64,000 nucleotides of DNA. Origin: Hymenobacter sp. GOD-10R. GTDB taxonomy: Bacteria > Bacteroidota > Bacteroidia > Cytophagales > Hymenobacteraceae. The notes below the pieces were generated by a model. It saw only the letters and a program-made list of their open reading frames with translations, was not told the origin of the DNA and did no database searches. Where the stretch lies: positions 3,438,501 through 3,502,500 of the forward strand of contig NZ_CP141184.1 of assembly GCF_035609205.1 (NCBI RefSeq), read 5' to 3'. This document shows positions 36,036-45,334 of this stretch, piece after piece (within the stretch, counting starts at the first letter, position 1; every line of letters starts with the position of its first letter). Position numbers and translations under genes: made by a program.

Positions 36036-36614
36036 ATGACTACAGGTACTGAAAACCCGCGCGAAACGGTGGAGCAGCTTTTTATGCTCTACCAGGAGCA
36101 CGGCAACGAAGACTATATCGGGGAGCCGGTGTCGCAGCTTGAGCACATGTGGCAGGCGGCGGCGCTGGCCAGGGCCGAAGGCTACGACGACGAAGTGGTG
36201 CTGGCCGCTTTCTTCCACGACCTAGGTCACCTGTGCGCCTCCCAGGAAGAGGCCGATTCCATGGCCGGTTTCGGTGCCGTGAATCATGAGAAGCTCGGCG
36301 CCGACTACCTGCGGGCCTGCGGCTTCTCGGAACGCATTGCGCAGCTGGTAGAAAGCCACGTGCTAGCCAAGCGCTACCTCACCTACAAACACCCTGAGTA
36401 CCTGCGCCAGCTCTCCCCAGCCAGCCTCGCGACGCTGGCTTTCCAGGGCGGCGTGATGACTGCCGACGAAGCCGCCGAATTCGAGCAGAACCCCGACGCA
36501 GATATCATCATCCGGCTGCGACAATGGGACGACCTAGCCAAGCAAGAGGGTATGCCCGTGAGCAGCTTGACCACCCTTAAAGGCCTGGCTTTGCAGCATT
36601 TGCTCTCTCGCTAA
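36036..36614 (+). CDS. PhnZ-like HD-domain oxygenase (C-P bond cleavage)
   Basis: 192 residues, cytoplasmic. The sequence aligns with PhnZ, the mixed-valent di-iron oxygenase that cleaves (R)-2-amino-1-hydroxyethylphosphonate to glycine and phosphate. Residues equivalent to all PhnZ iron ligands are present: His37 (QLEH), His61-Asp62 (FFHDLGH), His84 (NHEKLGADYL), His108 (VESHV) and Asp165 (RQWDD). The substrate-gating pair Tyr27/Glu30 (DYIGE) is kept too. Family members are known as phosphonate-degradation-associated HDIG proteins (TIGR03276). It leads an apparent operon: 63 bases on is SusC, then SusD and two hydrolases. No PhnY hydroxylase is nearby, so the hydroxylated substrate may come from outside. 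Confidence 0.88.
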   Translation: MTTGTENPRETVEQLFMLYQEHGNEDYIGEPVSQLEHMWQAAALARAEGYDDEVVLAAFFHDLGHLCASQEEADSMAGFGAVNHEKLGADYLRACGFSERIAQLVESHVLAKRYLTYKHPEYLRQLSPASLATLAFQGGVMTADEAAEFEQNPDADIIIRLRQWDDLAKQEGMPVSSLTTLKGLALQHLLSR

Positions 36615-36677
36615 GTCTAGCGCTTGCCGCCCGTGTGGGGCAGCTTCTATCCGTTCTTCCACTTCACCAACTCCTCT

Positions 36678-39600
36678 ATGAAACTATTTTACAGGCAGTT
36701 CCACGTGCTCTTCCTGGTGCTGCTGTTCGGGCTGATGCCTCAACTGCTCCTGGCCCAAAGCACCATCAGCGGCATCGTGAGCGACGAGCAACACCAGCCG
36801 CTGCCAGGCGTGAGTGTTATTGTGAAAGGTACCACCAAAGGCACCACCACCGACAGCCGCGGCCAGTTTACGCTTGGAGCTAGCTCTAGCGAGGTACTGG
36901 TGTTTCACTTCGTGGGCTCGGTGCCCCAGGAAGTACCCGTGGGCGACCAAAAGACATTCACGATTACCCTGCGCACTGATAACAAGCAGCTCGACGAAGT
37001 CGTGGTGACGGCCCTCGGCGTGAAGAAGGAAACCCGCCGCATCGGCTACGCGGTGCAGGAAGTAAACGGCGAAGACCTCGTGCGAGCCCGCGACCCCAAC
37101 CCTATCACCGGCCTCACGGGCAAGGTAGCGGGCTTGTCGGTAGGTCCGTCGGCGGAGCTGCTGCGGGCACCGAGCGTGGCTATTCGCGGTAACTCGGTGT
37201 CGTTGTACGTGGTCGATGGCTTTCCCATCGACACGGACACCTGGAACATCAGCCCCGACGACATTGAAACCTACACGGTGCTGAAAGGCCCGGCCGCGGC
37301 GGCCCTCTACGGCAACCGCGCCCAGAACGGCGCCATCCTGATTACAACCAAGAAAGGCAGCAAAAACAAGAAGGGCTTTACGGTAGAGCTAAACTCCAGC
37401 AACGTGCTGCAAACCGGCTTCTTGACCTTCCCCCGCTTGCAGGATTCGTACGGCGCGGGCGAAAACACCCAGTATCAATTTGTAGACGGCAAGGGCGGCG
37501 CGCCCGGCGGCGTCGATGGCGACTACGACGTGTGGGGACCGTTTTTCAACGGGCAGTTAATTCCACAGTACGACAGCCCCATTGTGAACGGGGTGCGCCA
37601 GGGTACGCCTTATGTGGCGCGGGGAAAGAACAACCTGAAGAACCTGATGCGCAATGGTTTTCAGACGAACAACAACATTGCCCTGAGTGCCAACGGCGAG
37701 AATTACACCACGCGCTTTTCGGTGTCGCAGCAACACCAGCAGAGCTACATCCCCAACAACGACCTGAACATCGTCAACTTCAACCTGTACGGCGGCTTCA
37801 ACCCGAGCCCGCGGTTTAAGGTGGAAGCTAACCTGAACTTCAACCGCCAGTTTACCGACAACTTTCCCGACGTCGACTACGGCCCTAACAGCTTGCTCTA
37901 CAGCACCGGCATTTGGACCGGCGCCGATTGGGACGTGAATGCGCCCGACATCCGCGGCATCTGGCAGCCGGGCAAAGTCGGTACGCAGTCGGTGTTTGCC
38001 GAGTACCAGCGTTACCACAACCCGTGGCTGATGGTGGAGAAATGGACCCGCGGTCATTACAAGAACGACATCTACGGCTACCTGACCGGTAACTACAAGA
38101 TCGACGACCACCTCAGCGCCACACTGCGCACCCAGATCAGCACGTACAACCTGCTGCGCACGGAGAAAATGCCGTTTTCGGCCCACCCCTACGGCCGGGA
38201 AGGCAACCAGGGTGACTACCGCGAAGACCGTCGCAACTTGTTCGACAACAACGCGGAAGGCTTCCTGAACTTCAACTACGACCTAGGTGCTTCGAAATTT
38301 CTGAACCTCTCGGGCTTGGTGGGCGGCAACGTCCGTAACTTCACCTACAACTCTAACTGGACCTCGACGGACTACCTGAACGTGCCGGAAGTGTACGCCT
38401 TCAGCAACTCCCAGAACCCAGTGCAGTCCACCAGCTTCAACTCCCAGATGCGGGTGCTGAGCGCCTACTACTCTCTGGACGCTACCCTAGGTCGGTACGC
38501 TACCATCTCCACTACGGGCCGCGTCGACAAGTCGTCGGCTTTCCAGCAACCCACCACTTACTACTACCCGAGCGTGTCGCTGGCCACGGTGGTATCGGAC
38601 TACGTGGGGCTGCCGACGGCCATTTCCTTTCTGAAGCTGCGCGCTTCCTACGCCAACGTGCGCGCCGATGCTACGTCTGCGACCATCGGACCGGCTCCGT
38701 TTAACTCCATCACCGCGCTGGGCGGCAGTACCGGCAACTCGCTCTTTACCAACCCGCTCGGCTACGGCACCACCTACGCTTCGCCCTACAACGGACCGGA
38801 TTATTCGCTGCAATCCTTTTACTCTACGAGCAAGCCCTACAACAACCAAACGGCGGGCTACGGCACCAACAACCTGTTCCAGCAGAACCTGAAGACAACG
38901 ACCCGCGTGAACTACGAGCAAGGGTTTGACATCAAGTTCCTGCAAAACCGCCTAGGTCTGAGCGCCACGGCCTTCCAATACCTGGATGGACCGCGGGTAC
39001 TTGCCAACGCCATTTCGTCGGCGACTGGCTACACGATTGAATACATCAACGCGCTGAAAACCAAGAAGACGGGCTACGAGCTGAGCGTGAGCGGCACGCC
39101 GATTCAGAGTGCGAATGGCTTCGGCTGGGATGTGCTTGTGAACTGGGCCACCTACAAAGAAGTGTACAAGGAGCTGCCCGCGGGCCAAAGCGTGTACCAG
39201 ACCTTCTTCCGGGAAGGCGACCGGACCGACAAGCTCTACAGCACCGCCTTCGTGCGCGCTCCTGATGGACAAATCATCAACGACGCGGCCGGCAAGCCCC
39301 TCATCAACCCCGTGCGGCAGAACCTAGGTAACCTGAACGCCGACTTCAACTGGAGCATCTACAACAAGGTGCACTACAAGTCCTTGAGCCTAGGTTTCCA
39401 ATTCGACGGGGCCGTGGGTGGCGTGACCACCGACTACATGCACAACAAAACCATGCGCGGCGGCCGCAACATCGAAACGGTGCAAGGCGCTCTGGGCGAA
39501 GCCCGCTACCAGGACTGGCTGAACTACGGCAAAGCAGGTTACAACGGCACGTATGTGGGCGAAGGTGTGGTGATTTCGAACGGTGCCAAGATCAACTACG

Positions 39601-39962
39601 ATTCGCAAACCGGCCGCATCCTGAACCCTGACGAGCTGCAATTCGCGCCTAACAAGCAAGTGACGTTCGTGCAGCCCTACGTGAGCCAGTACTACAACGC
39701 CGACGAAGCCAACCTGATGAGCAAGACCTTCGGCAAGCTCCGCGAGGTGACCATCACCTACGACCTACCTAGGTCCTTGTTGGCCAACACCTTCATCCAG
39801 CGGATTTCAGTGTCGGCTATTGGACGCAATCTGCTCTACTTCTACGGCGACAAGCGCTTCAAAGACGTGGACCTCGACCAGTACAACCTAGGTACCTCGG
39901 CCACGGGCTTGCAGTCGCCCACGGTGCGCAGCTACGGCCTGAACCTGAACGCCACCTTTTAG
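36678..39962 (+). CDS. SusC-family transporter of the phosphonate locus
   Basis: 1094 residues from the ATG at 36678 (MKLFYRQFHVLF); the frame from 36624 adds 18 residues before the signal peptide. Signal cleavage is near LLAQS. The regulatory-like domain (ISGIVSDEQHQPLPGVSVIV), plug (LDEVVVTALGVKKE; VAIRGNS; LYVVDGFPI; LKGPAAAALYGNRAQNG) and barrel are complete, ending LNLNATF. The TALGVKKE plug variant differs from the other two SusCs here (VGYG/TGYS). By position between a PhnZ-like oxygenase and two phosphatase-superfamily enzymes it should import a phosphonate- or phosphate-bearing ligand. Confidence 0.94.
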   Translation: MKLFYRQFHVLFLVLLFGLMPQLLLAQSTISGIVSDEQHQPLPGVSVIVKGTTKGTTTDSRGQFTLGASSSEVLVFHFVGSVPQEVPVGDQKTFTITLRTDNKQLDEVVVTALGVKKETRRIGYAVQEVNGEDLVRARDPNPITGLTGKVAGLSVGPSAELLRAPSVAIRGNSVSLYVVDGFPIDTDTWNISPDDIETYTVLKGPAAAALYGNRAQNGAILITTKKGSKNKKGFTVELNSSNVLQTGFLTFPRLQDSYGAGENTQYQFVDGKGGAPGGVDGDYDVWGPFFNGQLIPQYDSPIVNGVRQGTPYVARGKNNLKNLMRNGFQTNNNIALSANGENYTTRFSVSQQHQQSYIPNNDLNIVNFNLYGGFNPSPRFKVEANLNFNRQFTDNFPDVDYGPNSLLYSTGIWTGADWDVNAPDIRGIWQPGKVGTQSVFAEYQRYHNPWLMVEKWTRGHYKNDIYGYLTGNYKIDDHLSATLRTQISTYNLLRTEKMPFSAHPYGREGNQGDYREDRRNLFDNNAEGFLNFNYDLGASKFLNLSGLVGGNVRNFTYNSNWTSTDYLNVPEVYAFSNSQNPVQSTSFNSQMRVLSAYYSLDATLGRYATISTTGRVDKSSAFQQPTTYYYPSVSLATVVSDYVGLPTAISFLKLRASYANVRADATSATIGPAPFNSITALGGSTGNSLFTNPLGYGTTYASPYNGPDYSLQSFYSTSKPYNNQTAGYGTNNLFQQNLKTTTRVNYEQGFDIKFLQNRLGLSATAFQYLDGPRVLANAISSATGYTIEYINALKTKKTGYELSVSGTPIQSANGFGWDVLVNWATYKEVYKELPAGQSVYQTFFREGDRTDKLYSTAFVRAPDGQIINDAAGKPLINPVRQNLGNLNADFNWSIYNKVHYKSLSLGFQFDGAVGGVTTDYMHNKTMRGGRNIETVQGALGEARYQDWLNYGKAGYNGTYVGEGVVISNGAKINYDSQTGRILNPDELQFAPNKQVTFVQPYVSQYYNADEANLMSKTFGKLREVTITYDLPRSLLANTFIQRISVSAIGRNLLYFYGDKRFKDVDLDQYNLGTSATGLQSPTVRSYGLNLNATF

Positions 39963-39984
39963 CGGATTCGCTTTACGAAGGCAA

Positions 39985-40068
39985 ATTGTCATTCCGAGTG
40001 AGGCGAGGAATCTGAGTTGGACATTGGAACGGTACATCCAGATTCCTCGCCTTGCTCGGAATGACAAT
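39985..40068. repeat. Imperfect inverted repeat between SusC and SusD
   Basis: Left arm about 39985-40014 (ATTGTCATTCCGAG...GGAATCTG) and right arm about 40039-40068 pair over some 30 bases with two mismatches around a 24-base loop. The arm has the same 26-base skeleton as the repeats at 27132 and 45946. It lies inside an operon, so it may act on mRNA processing rather than termination. Confidence 0.92.
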
Positions 40069-40097
40069 CCATCATTTACTTGAAAATCGTCATTCGG

Positions 40098-41678
40098 ATG
40101 AAAAATATCGTCAAAACATGCTTCCTGCCGGTTCTGCTTGCCTTGGCCACCACCGGCTGCAACAAGGATTTTGAGGAGCTGACTATCAACGAGAACAAGC
40201 CCAACAGCGTGCCCGCTTCGCTGCTGCTCAATGGCATTCTCAACGATGCTTTTGAAGCGCCCAATGGCCAGTACGAAGCCTGGGACCAATACTACCTCAA
40301 CAACTACGACTACTACGGCAACAACCGCTACGACTTCGGCAGCGGCACAATCTACTACACCACGCTCAAGAACGTGGGCCTGATGGAAAGCCAGGCGCGT
40401 ACCGCAGGCCTCGATGCCGTGAACCCGTATGAGGCGCTCGGCAATTTCTTCCGGGCCTACCTTTTCACCCGCATGAGCCTGGAAATGGGTGACATCCCGC
40501 AGTCGCAGGCGTTGCAGGGTCTAGCGGCACTCACTCCTGCTTACGACGCCCAGAAGGACGTTTTCACCCAGGCGTTTACCTGGCTGGAAAGCGCCAACAC
40601 GGACCTAGCTAGCCTCATTGCCGGCGGCACCACGACCGTGACGGGCGACATTTACTTTAACGGCGACCTGAAGCAGTGGCAAAAAGTAGTGAACACCTTG
40701 CGTCTGCGTCTGCTGCTTTCACTGAGCAAGAAAACCGCGGAACAGGACCTAGCTCTAGCCTCGCAGTTTGCGGCCATCGTGAACAACCCCACGAAGTACC
40801 CGCTCATGCAGGCCAATGCCGACAACATGCAGTACGTGTACATCGCGGCGACGAACAACTTCTATCCCAATAACAACCGCAACTTTGGGCAGGACGGATC
40901 ACGCAAAAACATGTCGGCCACTTATGTGAGCCTGCTCACGCGCCTCAAGGACCCACGGGTGTACATGACCTGCGAACCCGCCCGCTACTCCGTTGATAAT
41001 CTGAAGCAAAGTGCTACTGATTTCGCCTCCTTCGTGGGCGCTGACGCCGGGCTCGACCTAGGTGAGATGTACAACAATGCCGGCCAGCAGAAGTACTCCT
41101 TCCTGAACCGCAAGCGCTATTTCTCTACCCTCACCGGTGAGCCGAGCATTCAGATTGGCTACCCCGAGCTGTGCTTTAACATTGCCGAGGCCATCAACCG
41201 CGGCTGGGTGATCGGCAACGCTGAAACCTACTACACGGCCGGCATTCAGGCGTCGATGCTGTACTACGGCATCCCGACCAACGGCAACCTGACGGCCTCC
41301 TTCTACCGCCCCGGCTCCACGGACGTGACCAGCGCCGCGAACTACGACACCTACACTGTGCCCTTCAGCTTCAGCGACTACTACGCCCAGCCCACCGTGA
41401 AATACGCGGGCGGCACCACCGGTCTGACGCAGATTGTGCAGCAGAAATACCTAGCCTTGTTCCGGCACTCGGGCCTAGAAGCCTACTACAACTACCGCCG
41501 CACCGGCGTGCCCAACTTTACGACTGGCCCAGGCACCGGCAACAGCGGCCGGATAGCGTTGCGCTTCCAGTATCCGACATCGGAGCGCACGGCGAATACC
41601 GCTAACTACCAAGATGCTTTGCAGCGGCAGTTTGGCGGGAATGACGATATTAACGGGGTGATGTATCAGCTGAAATAG
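40098..41678 (+). CDS. SusD-like (SusD/RagB superfamily) lipoprotein of the phosphonate locus
   Basis: 526 residues from the ATG at 40098 (MKNIVKTCFLPVLL); a TTG at 40080 would spoil the short lipoprotein signal, whose Cys is residue 21 after ATTG. It belongs to the divergent SusD-like group: CNKDFEELTINENKPNSVPASLLLNGIL, FFRAYLFTRMSLEMGDIPQSQAL, FNGDLKQWQKVVNTLRLRLLLSLSKK, SFLNRKRYFSTLTGEPSIQIGYPE and a C-terminal QKYLALFRHSGLEAYYNYRRTG segment. It should bind the ligand for the SusC channel 135 bases upstream. Confidence 0.93.
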   Translation: MKNIVKTCFLPVLLALATTGCNKDFEELTINENKPNSVPASLLLNGILNDAFEAPNGQYEAWDQYYLNNYDYYGNNRYDFGSGTIYYTTLKNVGLMESQARTAGLDAVNPYEALGNFFRAYLFTRMSLEMGDIPQSQALQGLAALTPAYDAQKDVFTQAFTWLESANTDLASLIAGGTTTVTGDIYFNGDLKQWQKVVNTLRLRLLLSLSKKTAEQDLALASQFAAIVNNPTKYPLMQANADNMQYVYIAATNNFYPNNNRNFGQDGSRKNMSATYVSLLTRLKDPRVYMTCEPARYSVDNLKQSATDFASFVGADAGLDLGEMYNNAGQQKYSFLNRKRYFSTLTGEPSIQIGYPELCFNIAEAINRGWVIGNAETYYTAGIQASMLYYGIPTNGNLTASFYRPGSTDVTSAANYDTYTVPFSFSDYYAQPTVKYAGGTTGLTQIVQQKYLALFRHSGLEAYYNYRRTGVPNFTTGPGTGNSGRIALRFQYPTSERTANTANYQDALQRQFGGNDDINGVMYQLK

Positions 41679-41728
41679 CGGCTGACGGTTCGATGCTCTC
41701 CTACCTTTCAACCTGATCGAGCGAATGT

Positions 41729-42856
41729 ATGCGTCTACTAAAATCCTTTCTCCTGCCAGTGCTGGGCGCGGCGTGCCTGCAACAAGCAGCAGCACAAGCC
41801 CCCAAGCCGCGCACGGAGAACGTCGTGCTCATTACCCTGGACGGCATGCGCTGGCAGGAAGTATTTGGCGGCGCCGATACCACGCTGTTCAAGCAAAGCA
41901 AGCATTACTACTCCGACCGCAAGTCGCTGCAAACGCTCTTTGGACAATCTTCCACTGAGCAGCGCCGCCAAGCTCTCATGCCGTTCTTGTGGAGCACGGT
42001 CGTAAAGCAAGGCCAAGTGTACGGCAACCGGAACCTAGGCAGCTTGGTGAACGTGACGAACAACCAGTGGTTTTCTTACCCCGGCTACAACGAAATTCTG
42101 ACCGGGGCCGCCGATAACGCCCGCATTCACAGCAACGACCCGCTCCCCAACCCCAACGTGACGGTGCTGGAAAAGCTAAACCAACAGCCCGCCTTCAAGG
42201 GCAAAGTGGCCGCGTTCGGCTCGTGGCAGGTGTTTCCCGCCATCATCAACGAACAGCGCAGCGGCCTGCCCGTCAATGCCGGCACGGATGGCGCCGACGG
42301 ACCCGGCCTGAGCGCGCAAGAGCAACTGCTGGACCACATGATGGCGGCTACGCCCAGCCCTTTCGGCGACGAGCGACTGGACTCGTTCACCGGTCAGTAC
42401 GCCCTAGAGTACGTGAAGCGCAAGAAACCGAGGGTACTATTCGTGAGCTTTGGCGACACCGACGAGTTTGCGCATGAGGGCGAGTACGGCGCCTACCTGC
42501 ATTCGGCCCACTACACGGATATGCTTATTCGCCAGCTGTGGGAGTACTTGCAAAGCGACCCGCAGTACAAGGGCAAAACGACCCTGCTCATCACCACCGA
42601 CCACGGCCGCGGAGCCGCCGCCGAAGGCAAGTGGCGCGACCACGGCGCCAAGATCCCCGGCGCCGACCAGATCTGGCTAGCCGCCCTAGGCCCCGACACC
42701 GCACCCACCGGCGAGGCCAACACCGGCCAACTCTACCAGAACCAAGTAGCGGCCACGCTGGCCCAGTTGCTCGGCGCCCCCTTCACGCCTCCCTCCGCAG
42801 GCGGCGCGAGCATCAGCCCGATTGTAGGAAAGAACAACGCGGTAGGTAAGAACTAG
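41729..42856 (+). CDS. Periplasmic alkaline-phosphatase-superfamily hydrolase (first of two)
   Basis: 375 residues with a signal peptide (cleavage near AAAQ). Metal-site and nucleophile landmarks of the alkaline phosphatase superfamily: LDGMRWQEVF (Asp), SYPGYNEILTG, whose Ser takes the place of the nucleophilic Thr of nucleotide pyrophosphatases, FGDTDEFAHEGEY (Asp/His), TTDHGRG (Asp/His) and a further His in WRDHGAK. Such enzymes hydrolyse phosphate or phosphonate mono- and diesters, so releasing a phosphonate head group from a conjugate is a sensible guess. It follows SusD by 50 bases. Confidence 0.85.
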   Translation: MRLLKSFLLPVLGAACLQQAAAQAPKPRTENVVLITLDGMRWQEVFGGADTTLFKQSKHYYSDRKSLQTLFGQSSTEQRRQALMPFLWSTVVKQGQVYGNRNLGSLVNVTNNQWFSYPGYNEILTGAADNARIHSNDPLPNPNVTVLEKLNQQPAFKGKVAAFGSWQVFPAIINEQRSGLPVNAGTDGADGPGLSAQEQLLDHMMAATPSPFGDERLDSFTGQYALEYVKRKKPRVLFVSFGDTDEFAHEGEYGAYLHSAHYTDMLIRQLWEYLQSDPQYKGKTTLLITTDHGRGAAAEGKWRDHGAKIPGADQIWLAALGPDTAPTGEANTGQLYQNQVAATLAQLLGAPFTPPSAGGASISPIVGKNNAVGKN

Positions 42857-42880
42857 TAAATCCACGCTTATAGCTAAAGG

Positions 42881-43021
42881 CTAGGAGCTAGTTCCCCTCC
42901 TTTTTTAAGGAGGGGTTAGGGGTGGTCAGACTAGAGCTATAAGTCTAGAGTTAGCTTATCGTTCAACGACAAGGAACCACCCCTAGCCCCTCCTTAAAAA
43001 AGGAGGGGAACTAGCTCCTAG
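42881..43021. repeat. 46-bp inverted repeat between the two hydrolase genes
   Basis: Arms 42881-42926 and 42976-43021 are reverse complements except at one position; the arm runs CTAGGAGCTAGTTCCCC...AGGGGTGGT around a 49-base centre. Each arm also contains a self-complementary CCCCTCC...GGAGGGG. It nearly fills the 195-base gap. No ORF or transposase; a miniature mobile or REP-like element is possible. Confidence 0.95.
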
Positions 43022-43051
43022 CTTTTAGAACAGCGCAGTTAGTGACAACAG

Positions 43052-44290
43052 ATGAAAAAGTATTTTCTGCTTCTGCTCAGCACCCTAGGTGCACACCTGC
43101 TGAGCGCGCAGCAACCTAGCCGCAAGGTGGTGTTTATCATCGCCGACGGCATTCCGGCCGACGTCATTGAAAAAGCCGCTACGCCCAACATCAAGAAAAT
43201 AGCTACAGCCGGCACCTACCTGCGGGCTCATGTGGGCGGCGACCTAGGCACCTATACCGAAACACCCACCATCTCGGCGCCCGGCTACAACGACCTGCTC
43301 ACCGGTACCTGGGGCTACAAGCACAACGTGTGGGACAATGCCATTAAAGACCCGAACTACCACTACAAGACCATTTTCCGCCTGCTAAAAGACCAGCAGC
43401 CCCAGAAGAAAACGGCCATCTTCTCGACTTGGCTCGACAACCGCACTAGGCTCTTAGGTGAAGGCCTGCCCGCCACCGACAAGCTGGTAGTAGACTACAA
43501 ATTCGACGGCTACGAGCTCGACACCATCGCCTTCCCCCACGACAAGCAAAGCCTCTACACCCACGCCATCGATGATAAAGTGGTCAGTGAGGCAGCCAAG
43601 TGCCTGAAAGCGAACGGTCCGGATCTATCGTGGGTATACCTGGAGCACACCGACGACATGGGCCACCGCCACGGCGACAGTGAGCAGCTGCAACGGGCCG
43701 TCGGCTACCTCGACGAGCAAGTGGGGCGCATTCAGGAGGCGCTCGACTACCGTAAGAAAACCTACAAAGAAGATTGGCTGCTGGTCCTCACCACCGACCA
43801 CGGACGCGACGCCCAAACTGGTAAAAACCACGGCCGCCAATCGGAGCGGGAACGCACCACCTGGATGGTACTCAGCGACAAAAACACGAATGCTTACGCA
43901 CGGACTATGCAACCTAGCATCGTGGATATTCTGCCTACCATTACCCGCTTCATGCAGTTGCCCATACCGGCTACCATCAGCCGGGAGCTAGATGGGGTGC
44001 CACTCACTGGGCCGGTATCCATAGCCGCTCCGCAGGTGCAACTTGATGGCAGCAACCTGCGCGTTAGTTGGAAGAACCTAGCTACGGGCAAGTCGGAAAA
44101 GGTCAACGTATGGCTCGCCACGACTAACAACTTCAAGCAAGGCGGCACCGATACGTACACGCTGGTAGGTACCGTGCCCGCAGCTCAACAGTCGCTGAGT
44201 ATCAACCGCAGCGACAAGCCTGCTACTTTCTACAAAGTCTTGCTGGAAGGTGAACATAACACCGTGAACCGCTGGCTTATGCCGAAGTAA
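43052..44290 (+). CDS. Periplasmic alkaline-phosphatase-superfamily hydrolase (second of two)
   Basis: 412 residues with a signal peptide (cleavage near LSAQQ). Landmarks: [10 protein letters not shown] (metal Asp), [13 protein letters not shown] (predicted nucleophile Ser before APGYN), [14 protein letters not shown] (Asp/His) and TTDHGRD (Asp/His). The last 95 or so residues form an extra Fn3-like beta-sandwich ([13 protein letters not shown]...) absent from the 41729 protein. The two share the superfamily core but differ enough to act on different esters. It ends the + strand operon; a large inverted repeat separates it from the convergent HAD gene. Confidence 0.85.
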   Translation: MKKYFLLLLSTLGAHLLSAQQPSRKVVFIIADGIPADVIEKAATPNIKKIATAGTYLRAHVGGDLGTYTETPTISAPGYNDLLTGTWGYKHNVWDNAIKDPNYHYKTIFRLLKDQQPQKKTAIFSTWLDNRTRLLGEGLPATDKLVVDYKFDGYELDTIAFPHDKQSLYTHAIDDKVVSEAAKCLKANGPDLSWVYLEHTDDMGHRHGDSEQLQRAVGYLDEQVGRIQEALDYRKKTYKEDWLLVLTTDHGRDAQTGKNHGRQSERERTTWMVLSDKNTNAYARTMQPSIVDILPTITRFMQLPIPATISRELDGVPLTGPVSIAAPQVQLDGSNLRVSWKNLATGKSEKVNVWLATTNNFKQGGTDTYTLVGTVPAAQQSLSINRSDKPATFYKVLLEGEHNTVNRWLMPK

Positions 44291-44348
44291 ACCACGGTAG
44301 GCGTAACGCGTTGGTAGTCCGAACGCTTCCTTCTTTGATTTACTCGAA

Positions 44349-44473
44349 CGTCCTGCTTCATCTGGCGTCCGCTTGTCAAGCATCTCTACTGCTTTGTTCT
44401 CCTACCAGAGTTACTTTGGCGGTAGAGATGCTTCGACAAGCGGACGCCAGATGAAGCCAGATGAAGCAGGAAC
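44349..44473. repeat. Imperfect inverted repeat in the convergent gap
   Basis: Left arm about 44349-44391 and right arm about 44419-44473 pair along CTGCTTCATCTGGCGTCCGC and AAGCATCTCTAC. The right arm has an extra ten-base duplication (CCAGATGAAG) and a CG missing on the left. The inner segment matches the arms of the 27132 repeat. It may terminate both converging transcripts. Confidence 0.88.
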
Positions 44474-44488
44474 GATAAAACAGCTATT

Positions 44489-45223
44489 TTACACCAAGGC
44501 CAACTGCGCCTGCAAATGACGAGTCAGCTCCATCAACGAGGCGAACAAACCTTCATTCGGATATGGTGCCAGTTGCTCCCGCGTGTGCGTGCCATTGGTG
44601 AGACCTAGGCTGCGGGCGCAGCCCGCTCGCCGGCCCGATTCCAAATCCGAAGGCGTATCACCCACATTCCAGACGTGCTGCAGATCGGTGACGCCGAACA
44701 CCTGCATGGCTTTCTGAATCATTAAGGGCGCAGGACGGCCCTCAGCTACTTCGTCGCTGGCAATGGATAAGTCAATGATGGATTGAGCATTGCCTTTGTG
44801 CTGCGCATCTAGTCCCGCATCCCAACCCAGGCGACCTAGGATAATATCAGTGACCTCGCGGTAGAAGCCCGTGGTGAGGGCAATTCGGATGCCCTGGCTT
44901 TTCAGAAAGGCAAACAGTTCCAGGCATCCCTCCGTGGGTACTACTTCCTGGGTGCGGTAGTGCGCCTCCAAAACGTCGCGAAACTCCCGGTAGCTGTACT
45001 CCACCTGCACCGGCAGCAGGTTCGCGCCGGCAGCACCTAGCTGCTCCTGCCATAATAGCTCAAACACAGCCCGTTTGGCTTGCCCCTGCACGGCCAAAAT
45101 ACGTTCGGGCGACGCGTGCAAACCGGTGGCGGCAGCCGCCTGTGCGAAGCAAGCTTCTACCTCGTGCAGGTCGCGGACGGTGGTGCCGGCCATATCCAGC
45201 ACGATGAGTTGTAAAGGAGCCAT
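44489..45223 (-). CDS. Phosphonatase-like HAD hydrolase (TIGR03351 type)
   Basis: 244 residues, cytoplasmic. It has the special HAD features of phosphonoacetaldehyde hydrolase relatives: DMAGTT (nucleophile Asp10, Ala12 in place of the usual Asp), cap-domain Lys50 in QGQAKRAVFELLW at the Schiff-base position, Arg in EGRPAPLMIQKAM replacing the usual HAD Lys, and the acidic motif VGDTPSDLESG. The family is predicted to split phosphonoacetaldehyde or a hydroxylated analogue, and is typically found with FAD oxidoreductases of the TIGR03364 kind rather than PhnW; such an oxidase lies at 46208. Divergent from the XRE-cupin regulator. Confidence 0.88.
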   Translation of the reverse strand: MAPLQLIVLDMAGTTVRDLHEVEACFAQAAAATGLHASPERILAVQGQAKRAVFELLWQEQLGAAGANLLPVQVEYSYREFRDVLEAHYRTQEVVPTEGCLELFAFLKSQGIRIALTTGFYREVTDIILGRLGWDAGLDAQHKGNAQSIIDLSIASDEVAEGRPAPLMIQKAMQVFGVTDLQHVWNVGDTPSDLESGRRAGCARSLGLTNGTHTREQLAPYPNEGLFASLMELTRHLQAQLALV

Positions 45224-45255
45224 AACACGTTAAAAGAGCGTTAACATATATGAAA

Positions 45256-45275
45256 CAAAGATAAGCTCCTATCTT
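45256..45275 (-). promoter_or_regulatory. -7 element of the HAD gene overlapping a small palindrome
   Basis: On the - strand TATCTTTG (45256-45263) fully matches TAnnTTTG, 33 bases before the HAD gene ATG. On the + strand AAGATA (45258-45263) and TATCTT (45270-45275) form an inverted repeat with six bases between. This lies in the divergent gap with the XRE-cupin gene, so it is a natural place for that regulator to bind. Confidence 0.5.
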
Positions 45276-45334
45276 GCGCGTGGGCATTTCGGCTATCATG
45301 TTTGTGTTACCTTTTCCGCCTGTTCCTTTCTCGC

